Positions 55,062 through 63,386 of a stretch of DNA of 64,000 nucleotides are shown here, one piece after another. Where the stretch lies: positions 1 through 64,000 of the forward strand of contig CALMLO010000014.1 of NCBI GenBank assembly GCA_937868095.1, read 5' to 3'. The notes beneath the pieces are model-generated. The model had not been told where the DNA came from. It worked only from the letters and a program-made list of their open reading frames with translations, and ran no database searches. This stretch comes from an uncultured Phycisphaerales bacterium (GTDB lineage: Bacteria; Planctomycetota; Phycisphaerae; Sedimentisphaerales; Anaerohalosphaeraceae). How positions within the stretch are numbered: position 1 is the first letter of the stretch; each line of letters opens with the position of its first letter. Made by a program: the position numbers and the translations under genes.

Positions 55062-55318
55062 TTCACAGGTCCTTTCCCCTGGTTCTTTCGTTTTTCCAAA
55101 AACACTTCACGAATATCCCGCAGGGTATATCCGGTCTCATTCATTTTTCGAATCAAACGAATCTTTTCCACCGCCTTTGCATCAAATAGACGTCTGCCGG
55201 TTGCGGTTTGTTCTGTCGGCTCCAGCAAACCCACCATCAAATAATACTGAAGGGTCTGGCGAGATACACCGGCTTTTTCGGCAGCTTGACCGATGGTGAA
55301 CAGCTTATTCTCCATCAT
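55058..55318 (-). CDS. Small MerR-type transcriptional regulator
   Basis: The 86-residue protein is little more than a MerR DNA-binding domain: LFTIGQAAEKAGVSRQTLQY is the helix-turn-helix, LEPTEQTATGRRLFD the wing, and IRLIRKMNETGYTLRDIREV the second helix pair. A basic tail (EKRKNQGKGPVK) replaces a ligand-binding domain. The start is ATG 55318 or 55315, inside the 3' end of rnpA, with AAGG upstream. It overlaps rnpA by 14 bp and the MCE gene by 4 bp. It may regulate this cluster; the target is unknown. Confidence 0.86.
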   Translation of the reverse strand: MMENKLFTIGQAAEKAGVSRQTLQYYLMVGLLEPTEQTATGRRLFDAKAVEKIRLIRKMNETGYTLRDIREVFLEKRKNQGKGPVK

Positions 55319-55715
55319 CCTTGAATGCTGAAACTCCTGAGGATAATATATATACCATATCCAAAAACGCTTTTCTGGCTTCTTCAAAGGTCAGCCGCTC
55401 AATGGAGTTTTGACCTCTTCTTTTTTTCGACATTTTTGGTTTAAAAATTAAAACATAGTCAAAATCCGCGGGAATCTCATACTGGCTCAGGCGAAAAACC
55501 TCTCTCCCCAATCGCTTCAGGCGGTTTCTGTCGTGTGCCTTGCCGCACTGACGACTAACCGATACGCCAAAACGCGGTCTTTTTGCTTCATTGGGGGCCA
55601 TATAAAGCTCCATGATTCCGCGGCGGGCACATAAATGCCTGCCTATTACCCGGCGGAAATCCGCCTGGCTGCGAAGACGCTGCGGTTTTCGAAATAAAAA
55701 ACGTGCCAAAACCAC
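55305..55715 (-). CDS. rnpA: Ribonuclease P protein component
   Basis: RnpA supports the RNase P RNA in maturation of tRNA 5' ends. The 136-residue protein has the typical N-terminal RLRSQADFRRVIGRHLCARR, the strand RPRFGVSVSRQCGKAHDRNR and the RNR signature continuing KRLGREVFR. DYVLIFKP and SIERLTFEEARKAFLDM follow near the C terminus. The start is a GTG at 55715 with GGAAG upstream. The usual partner rpmH is not found upstream. The 3' end overlaps the MerR gene, giving an overlapping rnpA-merR-MCE cluster. Confidence 0.9.
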   Translation of the reverse strand: MVLARFLFRKPQRLRSQADFRRVIGRHLCARRGIMELYMAPNEAKRPRFGVSVSRQCGKAHDRNRLKRLGREVFRLSQYEIPADFDYVLIFKPKMSKKRRGQNSIERLTFEEARKAFLDMVYILSSGVSAFKDDGE

Positions 55716-55813
55716 TTCTTCCGCATCAAGATATTATTGATATTACCGTTTTTCGGCTGGGAAAAAAAGCCATTTGTTCTGAGGCTGCTGACGTCTCTAA
55801 TAATCCAGCGGAT

Positions 55814-56794
55814 TCAAAATCTTGCCGTATATTGATAAAATATTGATAAAAATCCTCTTATCACCAAAAAGGCCAGCACCCCCAGCAGAATCAAATAAGC
55901 TGCTACAGGAAAGCCGCGAGCGAAGGCCTTCATTGTGTTTTCTGCCCGTTCTGCATAAAGATTGCCCAGCCGATAAGCACATTGGTCCAACTCTCCGCTT
56001 TCTTCTCCTACCAGCCAAATCTCCCGAAACTCCGGATCTACTGCAGGGGCAAAGCCGGCACTCATCGTTTCCCCCTTTTTGACATTCAAATAGGCCCCTT
56101 TGAGCCGCTGCTGGACAACCCAATTTCCGCAGTTTCGGGTAGCTTGTTCGGCGGCCTGGACGATTGGTACGCCGGCTCGATACAGCATTGCAAAAGTCCG
56201 GGCGTATCGGCTTAGAGACAGATTGATTACCGCCTTACCCAGCAGGGGAATTGAACACACAAAGGCATCCAGCATTTTTCTGAAAAGTCCCTGGGAAGGG
56301 GTCAGATGCACAAGGGTTCCAATCACAATGGCCGGCACATAGAAAAAAGCCAGAATCCCCGCCGCAGAGTAGAAAAAGTCAGAGATGCTGCCCTCATTCA
56401 TTAGCAAAGCTCTCACCAGCAGCGGAAGCGGAATCACAATGGCCGCTGCGTGAAGGATAACAATGGGCAGAATCATTCCGGACCAGAATGTTTTTTTCAG
56501 TTGCTGAAGGAATTGCCGCCACTGGGCCAGCTGAGCAAAGATTTCGGCTAGTTGTCCTGTCTGTTCACCGGTGCGAACCAGTTCGACCTCGAGCGGCTCA
56601 AAAAAACGTTTTTGTTGAGCCATACTGTCCGCCAGCGAGCGGCCCTGTCGCAGGTCCTGTTCGATGGATTGGACCATCCGCCTCCAGGGGCCGTGAAGCG
56701 TTCGTGCTGCTGTCGGCAAGGCCCGCAAAATCGGCACACCGGCCTCCAGCAGGGTGGACAAACTCTCATAGAAATGAATTTTCGGATCTGCCAC
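55814..56794 (-). CDS. Type II secretion system F-family inner-membrane protein
   Basis: GspF/PilC-type proteins sit in the inner membrane and link the assembly ATPase to the pseudopilus. The 326-residue protein contains the two repeated T2SSF domains: YESLSTLLEAGVPILRALPT with VRTGEQTGQLAEIFAQLA, and YARTFAMLYRAGVPIVQAAE with LVGEESGELDQCAYRL. Three hydrophobic segments lie between and after them, at the expected places. It lacks the N-terminal extension of many GspF. No GspE ATPase is near, although prepilin-like proteins are encoded at 28 and 42.6 kb. It may share a transcript with the EIIA gene upstream. Confidence 0.92.
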   Translation of the reverse strand: MADPKIHFYESLSTLLEAGVPILRALPTAARTLHGPWRRMVQSIEQDLRQGRSLADSMAQQKRFFEPLEVELVRTGEQTGQLAEIFAQLAQWRQFLQQLKKTFWSGMILPIVILHAAAIVIPLPLLVRALLMNEGSISDFFYSAAGILAFFYVPAIVIGTLVHLTPSQGLFRKMLDAFVCSIPLLGKAVINLSLSRYARTFAMLYRAGVPIVQAAEQATRNCGNWVVQQRLKGAYLNVKKGETMSAGFAPAVDPEFREIWLVGEESGELDQCAYRLGNLYAERAENTMKAFARGFPVAAYLILLGVLAFLVIRGFLSIFYQYTARF

Positions 56795-56837
56795 AGGACT
56801 TCCTTTTTAAGCCGGGGTTTTTCTCTGGCGGAATCGA

Positions 56838-57650
56838 CTACGGCTCCAGGGAACCGGCGGCATAAGACAGATTCTGAATGGTCAACATCACTCCGCTGCA
56901 GTTCTGAAGCGGGCCGGTTATCCCTTCAATCCGACGAATGATTTCATTTTCCAAACGCTGCTCGACAGCGGCCGCAATCACTCGACACACCGAGCTGCTC
57001 TCATTGCCGGCAAACTGCGCATACAGCGGAATCTTGGAGAGATATTGTCGGCTGTTCTCGCCGGTAAGCACTGCCAGCGAAGCTGCTTCCATTCCCGAAA
57101 GAGCGCTGAGAATCTGCTCAAAAATACGTTCATCCTGTACAAACACCTGCAGCAGACTTTTTGGGCTGGATACTTCCAGGGGAATCTCGGCTCCTGTGTA
57201 TCGAATGAGCATCTGACGAAGCATCTTAGCATCTTTGGCGGCGACCATCTTTTCAACCCATTTGGGGTTCTGAATTGCCCGTGAAATAGACGAGAGAAGA
57301 CGAATATGCGCATTGGCGTGGTTCTCCGGAGCAATGATAAAGACAATCAGCCGGACCTTCTGCCGATCTGCCGCTTCGAAATCCACTCCATCCGGAACGG
57401 TCACTGCTCCAATCACAAAATCCGAGATTGATTTCAGACGACAGTGCGGGATGGCTACCTGCCCGCCGAAAGCTGTTGTGCCCAGTGTCTCTCGTTCCTG
57501 AAGCGCCTCCAGAATATCTTCTTCCGAGACGTGCCGGCAAATCGGGTTTTTCTTGGCCAGAGAAGCAATTTCGCACAACGCAATGGCCTTATCTTCAAAA
57601 ACCATGCCGGTCTGAATACATTCCGGTTTCAGCAGCTCTGCCAGTTTCAT
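56838..57650 (-). CDS. PTS EIIA type-2 (fructose/nitrogen) domain protein with extra C-terminal domain
   Basis: The first 150 residues form a EIIA-Fru/Ntr domain, with ETLGTTAFGGQVAIPHCRLK carrying the phosphorylatable His69 and VRLIVFIIAPENHANAHIRL. After it come about 110 residues (from about SSPKSLLQVFVQDERIFEQI) that are unlike EIIA. They could be a small ferredoxin-like sensory domain, including LAVLTGENSRQYLSKIPLYA. No EIIB/EIIC genes are adjacent, so it may act as a regulatory phosphoprotein of the PTS-Ntr kind. It is followed on the same strand by the GspF-like gene. Confidence 0.87.
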   Translation of the reverse strand: MKLAELLKPECIQTGMVFEDKAIALCEIASLAKKNPICRHVSEEDILEALQERETLGTTAFGGQVAIPHCRLKSISDFVIGAVTVPDGVDFEAADRQKVRLIVFIIAPENHANAHIRLLSSISRAIQNPKWVEKMVAAKDAKMLRQMLIRYTGAEIPLEVSSPKSLLQVFVQDERIFEQILSALSGMEAASLAVLTGENSRQYLSKIPLYAQFAGNESSSVCRVIAAAVEQRLENEIIRRIEGITGPLQNCSGVMLTIQNLSYAAGSLEP

Positions 57651-57680
57651 TTCTGTTCCCTGCTGTTGACTAAGAGTTTA

Positions 57681-59426
57681 CTAAAACTGGTTCGGCTCAT
57701 TGGTTGTTACCGGTGCGATAGTCGGCTCTTCAAATCCCCGCGCTATAGCCGCTTTGACGGCGTCCTTTTCGGCCTGCAGCAGGCCGCGCAGTTTTTCATC
57801 GGCGTTGGCCTCAAACTGCTCGATTAGTGTCAGGGCCTGACGGGCGGCCTGCTCCCGCTCTTGCGGTGTTCCCTGGGCCTGCTTCCAGGCCGTCAGCTGC
57901 GGTCGAATTGACTCAAAAAACAACTCGCTGTCATAGGGCATCTGCGGCAGATACTGGAGCCCTTTTTCGAGAATCCGCATTGTTTCCGACTGTGCCAGGA
58001 GCGGGCCGAGCTCGGCTGCTTTCTGCATTTGTTCTTTTAGAGCCGCCTCCGTCGTTTCCGCCAGTTCATATCGATCCAGTGAATCAGCCAGTTTCATCTT
58101 GGAATGAAGATTAAGCAGACGGCTGGCCGTTACATTCGCAGCAAACTGTTTTCCGGCTTCACCTCCCAGTGTTCGCTCTTCGGCCAAAGCCCGCCCAAAG
58201 GCTTCATCGGCCTGGTCGAAAGCAGCCATTGCTTTGCTGAGCCATTCGTCTTCTGCCACAGTGAGGACGGCTTCGCGCAAAATCTCTGCGGCATCGGCAT
58301 CCTCGCCGGCTGCCTGAATCAGCTGCTCGATCGACATACTCATCGATAGTTCAAACTGAAGACGGCTGCCGGCCAGCCGACCAGCCAAAGACTGAAGCTG
58401 TCCTTTTCTGTAGAGCACAGCCGGGAGGGTGTTTGGTGAGCGGACCTGCTCATAGGTTTCGAGCACCTTCTCCAGAGTCGCCGAGACCTGCTCATGCTGC
58501 TGCTGATAAGACTGGATATGCCCCCGAAGCGCAGAAACCATCTGACGAAGTGTCGCCATTTCCTGCTGAATCTGTTCGGCCAGCTGCTGGTGAGCAACCC
58601 GCAACTGAGCCAGCTGGGCGGACTGCCGCAGCGCTTCCAGTTTGTTTTGGATATCTTCGACCGCCTGGGCCAATCGCTGCACCCTCGGTTCGAGCAGGGC
58701 AATCTGCCGCTCCAACATGGCAACCTGCGTGACGGCTTCCTGTTTGTCTGAGTAAAAGCCCTTTTTCTGGAGAAGAATCTCGTAGCCGGTCTTCTCTAAC
58801 TCCGCCCGCTTGTCTGGTCCGGCTGTTTTGGCTTTCTGAAAATAGTCCTCCGCCTGCGCCTGCAGCAAAGAGAGCTGCTCATCGGCTGCGGCTGCCTTGG
58901 CTGCCCATTCGTCTCGGCTTGCCTTCAAAGCCGCCAGTTCCTCCTGGGCCGTTGTCAGCTCGCTTCGAAGTCCATGACCAAACGAGCCGCCGCCCTCTAA
59001 GGATTGCTGAAGCTCCTCCATTTCCTTTTCGTTGGATTCAATCAGCTGGGCAACCCTTTGCTGTTCTGCCCTCAGTTTCTCAATCCGATAAATCTGCTCG
59101 GTTATCTGCAGGAGAGAGTTCAGCGCCGGCTGTTTGGCCGCCTCCAGCTGGGCTGCCTGCCGCTGCAGATTGTCCACCTCCAGAGCACCCAGTGTCAGAT
59201 ACGCCGGCTCGCGCACCGTCGGAGTTCCGCTCGTAGAGAGGGCCTGCTCCAGCTGCGTACGGGCTCCTTCCAAATCGCCCTTATAAGTGAGCATGGCTGC
59301 CGCTTCGGAAGTTTTTTGATAAATCTTCTTCTGAGTCTGATGAGCCGGGTCATCGGAACAGCCCAAAATCACCCAAACCGCCGCTGTCAGTGTTGCTGCC
59401 CGAGCCAATTTGACATACTCTTTCAC
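57681..59426 (-). CDS. Large coiled-coil lipoprotein (581 aa)
   Basis: The N terminus KLARAATLTAAVWVILGC is a lipoprotein signal, followed by SDDPAHQTQKKIYQKTSEAA and a TPR-like segment (GDLEGARTQLEQAL). Most of the rest is long heptad-rich coiled coil dominated by Ala, Gln, Glu and Leu (for example QQRVAQLIESNEKEMEELQQ). The C-terminal 150 residues are helical with few aromatic residues. I know no family for it; it may be a structural or scaffold protein of the envelope. The start is the GTG at 59426, which follows GGAG by about 8 nt; an upstream in-frame ATG would add 13 residues before the signal peptide. Confidence 0.82.
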   Translation of the reverse strand: MKEYVKLARAATLTAAVWVILGCSDDPAHQTQKKIYQKTSEAAAMLTYKGDLEGARTQLEQALSTSGTPTVREPAYLTLGALEVDNLQRQAAQLEAAKQPALNSLLQITEQIYRIEKLRAEQQRVAQLIESNEKEMEELQQSLEGGGSFGHGLRSELTTAQEELAALKASRDEWAAKAAAADEQLSLLQAQAEDYFQKAKTAGPDKRAELEKTGYEILLQKKGFYSDKQEAVTQVAMLERQIALLEPRVQRLAQAVEDIQNKLEALRQSAQLAQLRVAHQQLAEQIQQEMATLRQMVSALRGHIQSYQQQHEQVSATLEKVLETYEQVRSPNTLPAVLYRKGQLQSLAGRLAGSRLQFELSMSMSIEQLIQAAGEDADAAEILREAVLTVAEDEWLSKAMAAFDQADEAFGRALAEERTLGGEAGKQFAANVTASRLLNLHSKMKLADSLDRYELAETTEAALKEQMQKAAELGPLLAQSETMRILEKGLQYLPQMPYDSELFFESIRPQLTAWKQAQGTPQEREQAARQALTLIEQFEANADEKLRGLLQAEKDAVKAAIARGFEEPTIAPVTTNEPNQF

Positions 59427-59515
59427 CGTATATCTCCTGAAAAAGCAGAGTAGTTCCCCAACCACCCCATCCTAACGGCCTGCTTTCGCAGGTGTCAAGT
59501 TTATTTGGAGTATTT

Positions 59516-59992
59516 TCATTCCTGTGCCGACGAGGGCCCCTCTTTCTCGTCTTGCTGCAGTGCCGCCAGTTTCTTCTCGAAGGCCTGCCGATGCTGTAAT
59601 TCCTGCCCTGCCAATACGCGAAAGAGCTGCTCGAGTTCCTCCTGCTGGACCAAATCTGCCAGAATTGTGTATAAATGCTCCGCGGAGCGTTCTTTGCGGA
59701 TTGCAAGAACAATCGCCTCCTTCAATGTCACATCGGCCGGCACAGGCATGGCATCCAGATAGCCACTTTCGGCTAGGTCTCGCAGATCCGGCTCACGCAA
59801 GGCATAGGCATAACCCTTCAAAGCGATCAGGCGGTTTTCGTGCTCCTTTTCCTCGCTTGCCAGTTGTCGATAAAAACCCCCGACGGCTGGGTCCTGAACC
59901 TCACCAGCCAGCTTGGTATAAAACTGCTGGGCTGCCTTTTCCTGCAGGATTGCAAAATCCAGCACCTCGTCAAAACTGCGGCATTTTATCAT
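59516..59992 (-). CDS. Ferritin-like/rubrerythrin-type diiron protein
   Basis: The 158-residue protein has four predicted helices with di-iron ligands in the rubrerythrin pattern: ILQEKAAQQFYTKLA, LASEEKEHENRLIAL, IRKERSAEHLYTIL and LAGQELQHRQAFEKKL. It lacks the rubredoxin CxxC domain. Such proteins handle iron or peroxide under anaerobic conditions. The start at 59992 has GGAGGT 7 nt upstream; the 48-codon upstream extension is therefore rejected. It is monocistronic. Confidence 0.88.
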   Translation of the reverse strand: MIKCRSFDEVLDFAILQEKAAQQFYTKLAGEVQDPAVGGFYRQLASEEKEHENRLIALKGYAYALREPDLRDLAESGYLDAMPVPADVTLKEAIVLAIRKERSAEHLYTILADLVQQEELEQLFRVLAGQELQHRQAFEKKLAALQQDEKEGPSSAQE

Positions 59993-60223
59993 TGTTTGGA
60001 CCTCCGCCGAGTCAGCAACCACTGTTTTTCCCGTGCATAGGCCTTCGACGGCCCTTTTTATACCATATTCAGCCGCCCTGCCGCAAGATATCTTCCTTCC
60101 TTTTGTTGAGGGGCTTGCTTTCAGGTTAAAAAACAATTTCTAAATATCCGGGCTGCTGGTACAATAAGTTGTGCAGGTTTTATAAAAACCCCTGAAAAAT
60201 CGAATATTGAAAGAACCTCGGCA

Positions 60224-61720
60224 ATGAGAACCTTCCAGTTTATGTTTCTTGCAGGAAATGTATTCCTTTGGAGTTTTTCACTTTCGGCCCAGACAGAATC
60301 GCCGATTCAGGAAGCTACCTATGAGAAATCGGTCATTCAGTTAACGGTTGTTCAGCAGGAATACGATTATGTAAACCCATGGAAGAAGACTCAGATGAGC
60401 CGCGGCAGCGGTTCCGGGTTTGTCATTGCCGGCAATCGAATCCTCACCAATGCTCATAACGTGAGTAATTACAGATACATAGAAGTTAAAAAGCAGAATA
60501 TTGCCAAGCGGTATCCTGCAAAAGTTGACTTTGTCGGCCACGACTGCGATCTGGCGATTGTATCCGTTTATGATCCTGCTTTTTATAACGACATGGCACC
60601 TCTTGAATTTGGTCCCCTGCCGAAGGTCAATTCCACCGTTCAAACCTGCGGTTTTCCTCTCGGAGGACAGACAGTTTCAGTGACAAAAGGAGTTGTATCT
60701 CGAATTGAAGTAGGCATTTACAGTCATACTCAGGCGGATACCCATCTTCTTGTTCAAACGGATGCAGCCATTAATCCGGGCAACTCCGGCGGGCCGGTCA
60801 TTCAGGACGGCAAAGTCGTCGGGGCAGCATTTCAGGGAATTCAAATGGCTGATAATATTGGATTTATGATTCCGACGCCTGTGATTGAGCATTTTCTTAA
60901 GGACATTGAAGATGGAGTATATCACGGTTTTGGCTCCTTGGGGATTCTGACCTTTGAAGGTCTTCATAATTCCGCACTCAGACAATACTTAAAGGTTCCG
61001 GAAGACCGGCAAGGCGTGGTCATGCTCGATTTGGTCCTGAACAGCACTGGGGCGTCGGTTTTTCAGAGAAATGATGTTCTGACGAAAATCGGCGATTTTG
61101 ATATTGATAATGATGGAATGATCCGAATTTACGGTCTGATGCTTGATATGTCCGAAGCGATTGAGCAAAAGCAGCTCGGTGAAACAATTGAAGTCGTTTT
61201 TTACCGAGATGGCGTCTGCAATCAGGCGTCCATCAAGATTGACCACAATGAACCGGTTCTGACTTTTCGTCGGCTATTTGATATTCAGCCCCGCTATCGA
61301 TGTTTTGCTGGACTGACGTTTGTCACCTTGAACCGCAACTTTCTTGAGTCTTGGGGGCGAAACTGGATTACAGACATCCCCTTCTATCTTCGATACTTGT
61401 TTTATGACGTCCAGAATTTGAATACAAATCCGGCAAGAAAAGAGTATGTAGTGTTGTCGGATATTTTACCGGATGAATTGACGACCTATGTGGGCGGTTT
61501 TGTCCATCAACCTGTGGAGAGCGTTAACGGTCTTCCTATTTTATCCTTGGATGACTTGGATTCTGCTTTTGCGAAGGATGTGGACGGATTTTGGGTAATC
61601 CGGTTTTTGGGAAACCCTACGCCGATGATTATTGATGCGGTCAAAGCGAGACAGAAGCATCTGGAAATACTCGAAAAATACGATGTTCCCATCACCCCCC
61701 TGCCGGAGCAGTCTTTATGA
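60224..61720 (+). CDS. Deg/HtrA-type trypsin-like serine protease with PDZ-like region
   Basis: The 498-residue protein has a signal peptide (FLAGNVFLWSFSLSAQT) and the S1 triad: His78 in ILTNAHNVS, Asp109 in GHDCDLAIVSV and Ser188 in NPGNSGGPVIQDGKVVG. The C-terminal part contains PDZ-like stretches (EDRQGVVMLDLVLN, FQRNDVLTKIGDFDIDNDG). The order and the TCGFPLGG segment resemble the plant and bacterial Deg proteases. It should degrade or process proteins in the periplasm. The 3' end overlaps the start of a related but degenerate gene by four bases (ATGA). AGAACC is only a weak ribosome-binding site. Confidence 0.92.
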   Translation: MRTFQFMFLAGNVFLWSFSLSAQTESPIQEATYEKSVIQLTVVQQEYDYVNPWKKTQMSRGSGSGFVIAGNRILTNAHNVSNYRYIEVKKQNIAKRYPAKVDFVGHDCDLAIVSVYDPAFYNDMAPLEFGPLPKVNSTVQTCGFPLGGQTVSVTKGVVSRIEVGIYSHTQADTHLLVQTDAAINPGNSGGPVIQDGKVVGAAFQGIQMADNIGFMIPTPVIEHFLKDIEDGVYHGFGSLGILTFEGLHNSALRQYLKVPEDRQGVVMLDLVLNSTGASVFQRNDVLTKIGDFDIDNDGMIRIYGLMLDMSEAIEQKQLGETIEVVFYRDGVCNQASIKIDHNEPVLTFRRLFDIQPRYRCFAGLTFVTLNRNFLESWGRNWITDIPFYLRYLFYDVQNLNTNPARKEYVVLSDILPDELTTYVGGFVHQPVESVNGLPILSLDDLDSAFAKDVDGFWVIRFLGNPTPMIIDAVKARQKHLEILEKYDVPITPLPEQSL

Positions 61721-63216
61721 AAAAACCTGCTTTAGTGATTATTGGCCTGTTTTTTATCGGACTATGCGGTTCTTGCCGACATGCGGAAGAAACTTTTCCA
61801 AATACTCACCGTGTGTCGGGAAGTTTCGAGGATTCTTTGGTTTCCATACAGATATCGAGCAGCTGGTTTGACGGTTTGCAGCCGTGGAAACGTTCTCCTT
61901 CCCAAACAAATTTCTGTTGCGGCACCGCTGTCGGCCCTGATGAAATTGTCACCATTGCCGAGCCGTTTGCCTATGCCTCCTTTGTCCAGGTCAAAACTCA
62001 CCGTTCGGCAGAATATATTCCAGCCAGGATAAAGGCGATCGATTATGACCTTAATCTTTGCCTTCTTCAAATCGATAGGCAGCAGCTTGCGGCCCCCCTG
62101 CTTGCTGTTCCTTTTTCAAAGGACTTCGGGAAGGGACTGGAGCTGAACGGCCGCTGGCTGTCTTCGGATGCTTTGGTCAAAACGTCGCGAGGTTTCTTGG
62201 ACAGGGCGGTTGTACGCAGGTGCCCTACTTCTTATCAGAAAATCTTAACTTTTGTATTGACAAGCACTTCCAGACAAACCTCCCGAGGAGAACTTTACAC
62301 GGATTCCAAAGGGAGTGCTCTCGGTATTGCTTTTGACGGCTCCGAGACAGAGGCGGTTTTGCTGCCGGGTGAGACAATTAACCTGTTTTTGACCGAAGCA
62401 CGGCAAGATACAGAATATAAAGGATATGGTACACCTGGATACGAGACCTATGAGATGGTTGATCCTGCTGTTCGCAAGTTCCTTAAAATGCCTGAAGATA
62501 GAAAAGACGGTTGCTTTGTCTCCGTGGTTTACACGAAGGGGACTGGAAGCGAAGTTTTGAAGCCCCAGGATGTGATTTTTGAAATCGACGGCAATCCGAT
62601 TGATGCCTTCGGCCGCTGCAAGCACCCTGTCTATGAAGATATTTCTTATGAATATCTTATCCAGAGACATCGAGTGGGAGAGCCGATCACATTTACGGTT
62701 TTCAGGGAGGGCAAAGAACTCACACTTCAATCGACGGCATCCCGATTCGATTCGGCGGATATGCTGGTGCCCTATCAGGAATACGGCAAACAGCCGAAAT
62801 ATTTCATAACCGGCGGTTATATTTTTCAGAAACTTACGCTTGATTACCTGCGTCTTTGGGGCGAGAACTGGCAGGGAAAGGTGCCCCCTCATCTTTTGAA
62901 TTACTATCGAAATCTGTCAATGAATCCGCCGGAAGGGCGAAAAGAGGTTGTTATCTTGAGTTTTGTTTTGCCGGCTGAAATCAATCTTGGCTATCAAAAC
63001 ATGGGCAGGATCGTTGTAAAGACGTTTAACGGCGTTGAAATCAAGCAGATGTCCGATATCCTTACTGCCCTGAATGCCGCTCCTGAATCCCCCTTCCATG
63101 TTGTCGAGTTTGAGATGAATTACCCGACCGTGGTTATCCCAAAGGAAAATCTTGAACAGACAGACCAGATGATTTTTCAGCTTTACGGCATTCCAAAATC
63201 CTCCAATATCAATTAG
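61717..63216 (+). CDS. Degenerate paralogue of the Deg protease (pseudoprotease lipoprotein)
   Basis: The 499-residue protein is co-linear with the preceding protease. The proteolytic part has lost key residues: the His position reads VTIAEPF (Glu82), the Asp is kept in DYDLNLCLL (Asp111), and the Ser loop reads TSRGELY where the protease has GNSGGPV (Arg190 at the Ser). The PDZ-like part is well conserved (KFLKMPEDRKDGCFVSVVYT). The C-terminal part (TLDYLRLWGENW, EGRKEVVILSFVLP) parallels NFLESWGRNW and ARKEYVVLSDILP. The N terminus ends GLFFIGLCGSC, a lipobox with Cys20. It probably binds peptides or tunes the active partner; that is an inference. Confidence 0.88.
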   Translation: MKKPALVIIGLFFIGLCGSCRHAEETFPNTHRVSGSFEDSLVSIQISSSWFDGLQPWKRSPSQTNFCCGTAVGPDEIVTIAEPFAYASFVQVKTHRSAEYIPARIKAIDYDLNLCLLQIDRQQLAAPLLAVPFSKDFGKGLELNGRWLSSDALVKTSRGFLDRAVVRRCPTSYQKILTFVLTSTSRQTSRGELYTDSKGSALGIAFDGSETEAVLLPGETINLFLTEARQDTEYKGYGTPGYETYEMVDPAVRKFLKMPEDRKDGCFVSVVYTKGTGSEVLKPQDVIFEIDGNPIDAFGRCKHPVYEDISYEYLIQRHRVGEPITFTVFREGKELTLQSTASRFDSADMLVPYQEYGKQPKYFITGGYIFQKLTLDYLRLWGENWQGKVPPHLLNYYRNLSMNPPEGRKEVVILSFVLPAEINLGYQNMGRIVVKTFNGVEIKQMSDILTALNAAPESPFHVVEFEMNYPTVVIPKENLEQTDQMIFQLYGIPKSSNIN

Positions 63217-63243
63217 CAATTAGCAGCAGGGTTTTCTGCAGAA

Positions 63244-63259
63244 TGTTTCACGTGAAACA
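63244..63259. promoter_or_regulatory. parS centromere site 1
   Basis: TGTTTCACGTGAAACA matches the bacterial parS consensus at all 16 positions. ParB nucleates here. Confidence 0.95.
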
Positions 63260-63282
63260 GGAGTGAGGTGGTTTGTAAGTTT

Positions 63283-63298
63283 TGTTTCACGTGAAACA
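63283..63298. promoter_or_regulatory. parS centromere site 2
   Basis: A second perfect TGTTTCACGTGAAACA, 39 bp after the first and 89 bp upstream of parB. The pair may also autoregulate parB. Confidence 0.95.
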
Positions 63299-63386
63299 TT
63301 TTTTTCTGGATTTTTTATCGATTTCTTTTTAGAACTGCCGACACCATTTGTATGGGTTAAGATACTATTTTTATGGAGGAATATTT

